This document shows, one piece after another, positions 63,571 to 64,000 of a DNA stretch of 64,000 nucleotides. The DNA comes from Rhizobium sp. CC-YZS058 (lineage in GTDB: Bacteria > Pseudomonadota > Alphaproteobacteria > Rhizobiales > Rhizobiaceae), in assembly GCF_034720595.1 (NCBI RefSeq), contig NZ_JAYESJ010000001.1, positions 374,501 to 438,500 on the forward strand, read 5' to 3'. A program made the position numbers and the translations under genes. The notes below the pieces were generated by a model. The model was given only the letters and a program-made list of their open reading frames with translations, ran no database searches and was not told where the DNA came from. Each line of letters starts with the position of its first letter. Within the stretch, counting starts at the first letter, position 1.

Positions 63571-64000
63571 ATGACCACAGCATCATCTGCCTCGCAGAGC
63601 CTCTCCGAACGTCTCGATTTCATCGGTATCGGACAAGCCGACCGGGACGCGCTTCGTGAAGCGCGACCGACCATTGCCGCCTCGCTTGACGGCGCGCTGG
63701 ACGCCTTCTACGCCAAGGCCACCCGCAACCCCGAAACGGCACGCTTCTTCTCCGGCAAGGCGCATGCCGACAGCGCCAAGGCGCGCCAGGTCCGGCACTG
63801 GGACCGGCTTGCCGAAGGCAAGTTCGACCAGGACTATGTCTCGGCCGTCACCGCCATCGGCATGACCCATGCCCGTCTCGGGCTGGAGCCGCGCTGGTAC
63901 ATCGGCGGTTACGCGCTGATCATCGAAGGCATCATCCATGCCGTCGTCGAAAAGCATCTTGGCGGCCGTTTCCAGCGCAAGAAGAGCAAGCAGCTGAGCA
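63571..64000 (+). CDS. Globin-coupled chemotaxis receptor, N-terminal part (partial)
   Basis: The first 143 residues of a protein cut by the window end. They form a protoglobin (globin-coupled sensor) domain: RHWDRLAEGKFDQDYVSA and the signature IGMTHARLGLEPRWYIGGY, whose His100 is probably the haem iron ligand. In rhizobia such domains are fused to methyl-accepting chemotaxis or, less often, diguanylate cyclase modules, and sense oxygen. AGGAGC precedes the ATG. Which output domain follows cannot be seen. Confidence 0.82.
   Translation, partial: MTTASSASQSLSERLDFIGIGQADRDALREARPTIAASLDGALDAFYAKATRNPETARFFSGKAHADSAKARQVRHWDRLAEGKFDQDYVSAVTAIGMTHARLGLEPRWYIGGYALIIEGIIHAVVEKHLGGRFQRKKSKQLS

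Noticed and set aside
1..64000. tRNA, rRNA, insertion sequences or prophage genes
   Set aside because: Gaps between genes are short, and I saw no cloverleaf, transposase, integrase or flanking direct repeat.

Overview
The window is about 64 kb of high-GC, densely packed bacterial chromosome. It looks like an alphaproteobacterium of the Rhizobiaceae: it has a C4-type 5-aminolevulinate synthase (hemA), the aerobic cob pathway in one block, a rhizobial-type Mrp/Pha antiporter with fused A and B subunits, a PrsDE-like type I exporter and a gltX-lysS pair. Many genes overlap by 1-4 bases. I saw no rRNA, tRNA, CRISPR array, integrase or insertion sequence. The species cannot be named from what I can read.

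Layout. 1-2.3 kb: end of a D-lactate dehydrogenase gene, a LysR regulator and a divergent aldo/keto reductase. 2.3-10.2 kb: tamB and tamA (outer-membrane/autotransporter assembly), with tamB unusually long through an internal duplication. 10.4-13.9 kb: a glycine-zipper lipoprotein, hemA, a small membrane protein and purU. 14.0-17.2 kb: a short ModE regulator convergent with modABC (molybdate uptake), with two ModE-like palindromes before modA. 17.3-19.1 kb: ung and an EamA exporter, whose 3' ends meet in an inverted pair of heptad-repeat arrays. 19.2-22.4 kb: type I secretion genes. 22.7-29.9 kb: cobF-G-H-I-J-(K reversed)-L-M for cobalamin. 30.0-36.0 kb: Mrp/Pha cation/proton antiporter operon on the minus strand, followed by a divergent two-component system (36.3-38.3 kb).

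38.5-46.0 kb: a DUF3830 protein, an orphan NodT-type outer-membrane lipoprotein, a CHASE-PAS-GGDEF-EAL protein, and an ATP-dependent DNA ligase with its metallo-beta-lactamase exonuclease partner. 46.1-50.0 kb: a nucleoside hydrolase, a D-amino-acid-dehydrogenase-like oxidoreductase, and an unrecognised membrane-anchored protein with a long His/Ala/Glu-rich tail. 50.1-54.1 kb: gltX-lysS and a TerC protein. 54.2-58.1 kb: a TetR regulator divergent from an EmrAB-type efflux pair, with two matching operators. 58.2-59.3 kb: a lone Fic protein of lower GC. 59.4-63.3 kb: a LacI regulator, xylB and xylA (xylose use). The window ends inside a globin-coupled chemoreceptor gene.

The least explained items are the heptad-repeat arrays at two convergent gene ends, the His-rich anchored protein, and the ligase/exonuclease pair lacking its usual helicase and phosphoesterase partners. 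Most of the rest is ordinary core-genome content with readable local regulation.
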